Under the pieces are notes generated by a model that made no database searches, was not told where the DNA came from, and saw only the letters and a program-made list of their open reading frames with translations. A stretch of DNA of 33,037 bases, taken from positions 1 through 33,037 of the forward strand of contig CANIVF010000045.1 of assembly GCA_947470895.1 (NCBI GenBank). The letters run 5' to 3'. The stretch's first letter is position 1. The number at the start of each line of letters is the position of its first letter. The DNA is from Bacteroidota bacterium (GTDB taxonomy: Bacteria > Bacteroidota > Bacteroidia > Cytophagales > Cyclobacteriaceae). Positions 32,997 to 33,037 of this stretch are shown here, piece after piece. A program made the translations under genes and the position numbers.

Positions 32997-33037
32997 ATGG
33001 CAACCTGCACATTCTGGATTGACGGAAAAAAATACGA
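32997..33037 (+). CDS. hoxU: Start of HoxU-like [2Fe-2S] subunit (partial, runs off the window)
   Basis: ATG 32997, 5 nt after the hoxF stop, opens MATCTFWIDGKKY. This resembles the first strand pair of the ferredoxin-like N-terminal domain of HoxU/NuoG-type proteins. Only 13 codons are present, so the assignment rests mainly on position in the operon. NuoG-like or formate dehydrogenase alpha N-termini begin similarly. Confidence 0.6.
   Translation, partial: MATCTFWIDGKKY

Overview
The window looks like a chromosomal segment of a Bacteroidota bacterium, probably from the Cytophagales side. The main reasons are a protein with a gliding/type IX secretion (T9SS) type-B C-terminal sorting domain, tandem DUF4249 lipoproteins, a divergent second EF-G, an arginine decarboxylase of the short Bacteroidota type, and promoters of the Bacteroidota form TTG-N19/20-TAnnTTTG. 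Several of these promoters sit next to weak or absent Shine-Dalgarno sequences. Genes lie on both strands in short operons separated by small hairpin terminators. I saw no tRNA, rRNA, CRISPR array, prophage or insertion sequence. No gene-free stretch exceeds 300 bases.

Left part (1-6445). A decayed M20 peptidase (frameshift plus lost C-terminus) faces an exported acetylxylan-esterase-like hydrolase. A reverse-strand block follows with two tandem glutathione-peroxidase paralogues, a RimJ/RimL-type acetyltransferase, argS and a 53-residue ORF.

Polyamine and translation part (6446-16170). A deoxyhypusine-synthase-like enzyme, a START-like exported protein and a 900-residue T9SS cargo protein precede an arginase-family enzyme. 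That enzyme is divergent from an arginine decarboxylase. Together the three enzymes suggest arginine -> agmatine -> putrescine -> a larger polyamine such as homospermidine. Next comes an EF-G paralogue with altered GTPase motifs, including Phe in place of the DTPGH histidine.

Middle part (16175-25954). It holds a GmhB-like phosphatase, a dolichol-phosphate-mannose-synthase-like glycosyltransferase, a LolC/E-type permease, a NamZ-type exo-muramidase and endonuclease III with an incomplete Fe-S motif. A PadR regulator with a partner membrane protein follows, then a forward operon: fmt, folA, membrane protein, SDR, TauE/SafE permease and an STM3941-like protein.

Right part (26111-33037). Two recently duplicated DUF4249 lipoproteins sit beside a truncated paaN-like aldehyde dehydrogenase remnant, a 29-residue membrane peptide and a DUF4197 protein. 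cinA follows, and then the start of a soluble NAD-reducing [NiFe]-hydrogenase operon (hoxF, then the first codons of hoxU) with an FNR-like dyad upstream.

Most striking points: the EF-G paralogue predicted to lack normal GTPase chemistry; the arginase-family enzyme with altered substrate contacts beside arginine decarboxylase and a DHS homologue; two long hairpins, each ending 6 nt before a start codon (speA and nth); and the hoxF gene with a non-canonical NAD-binding loop.
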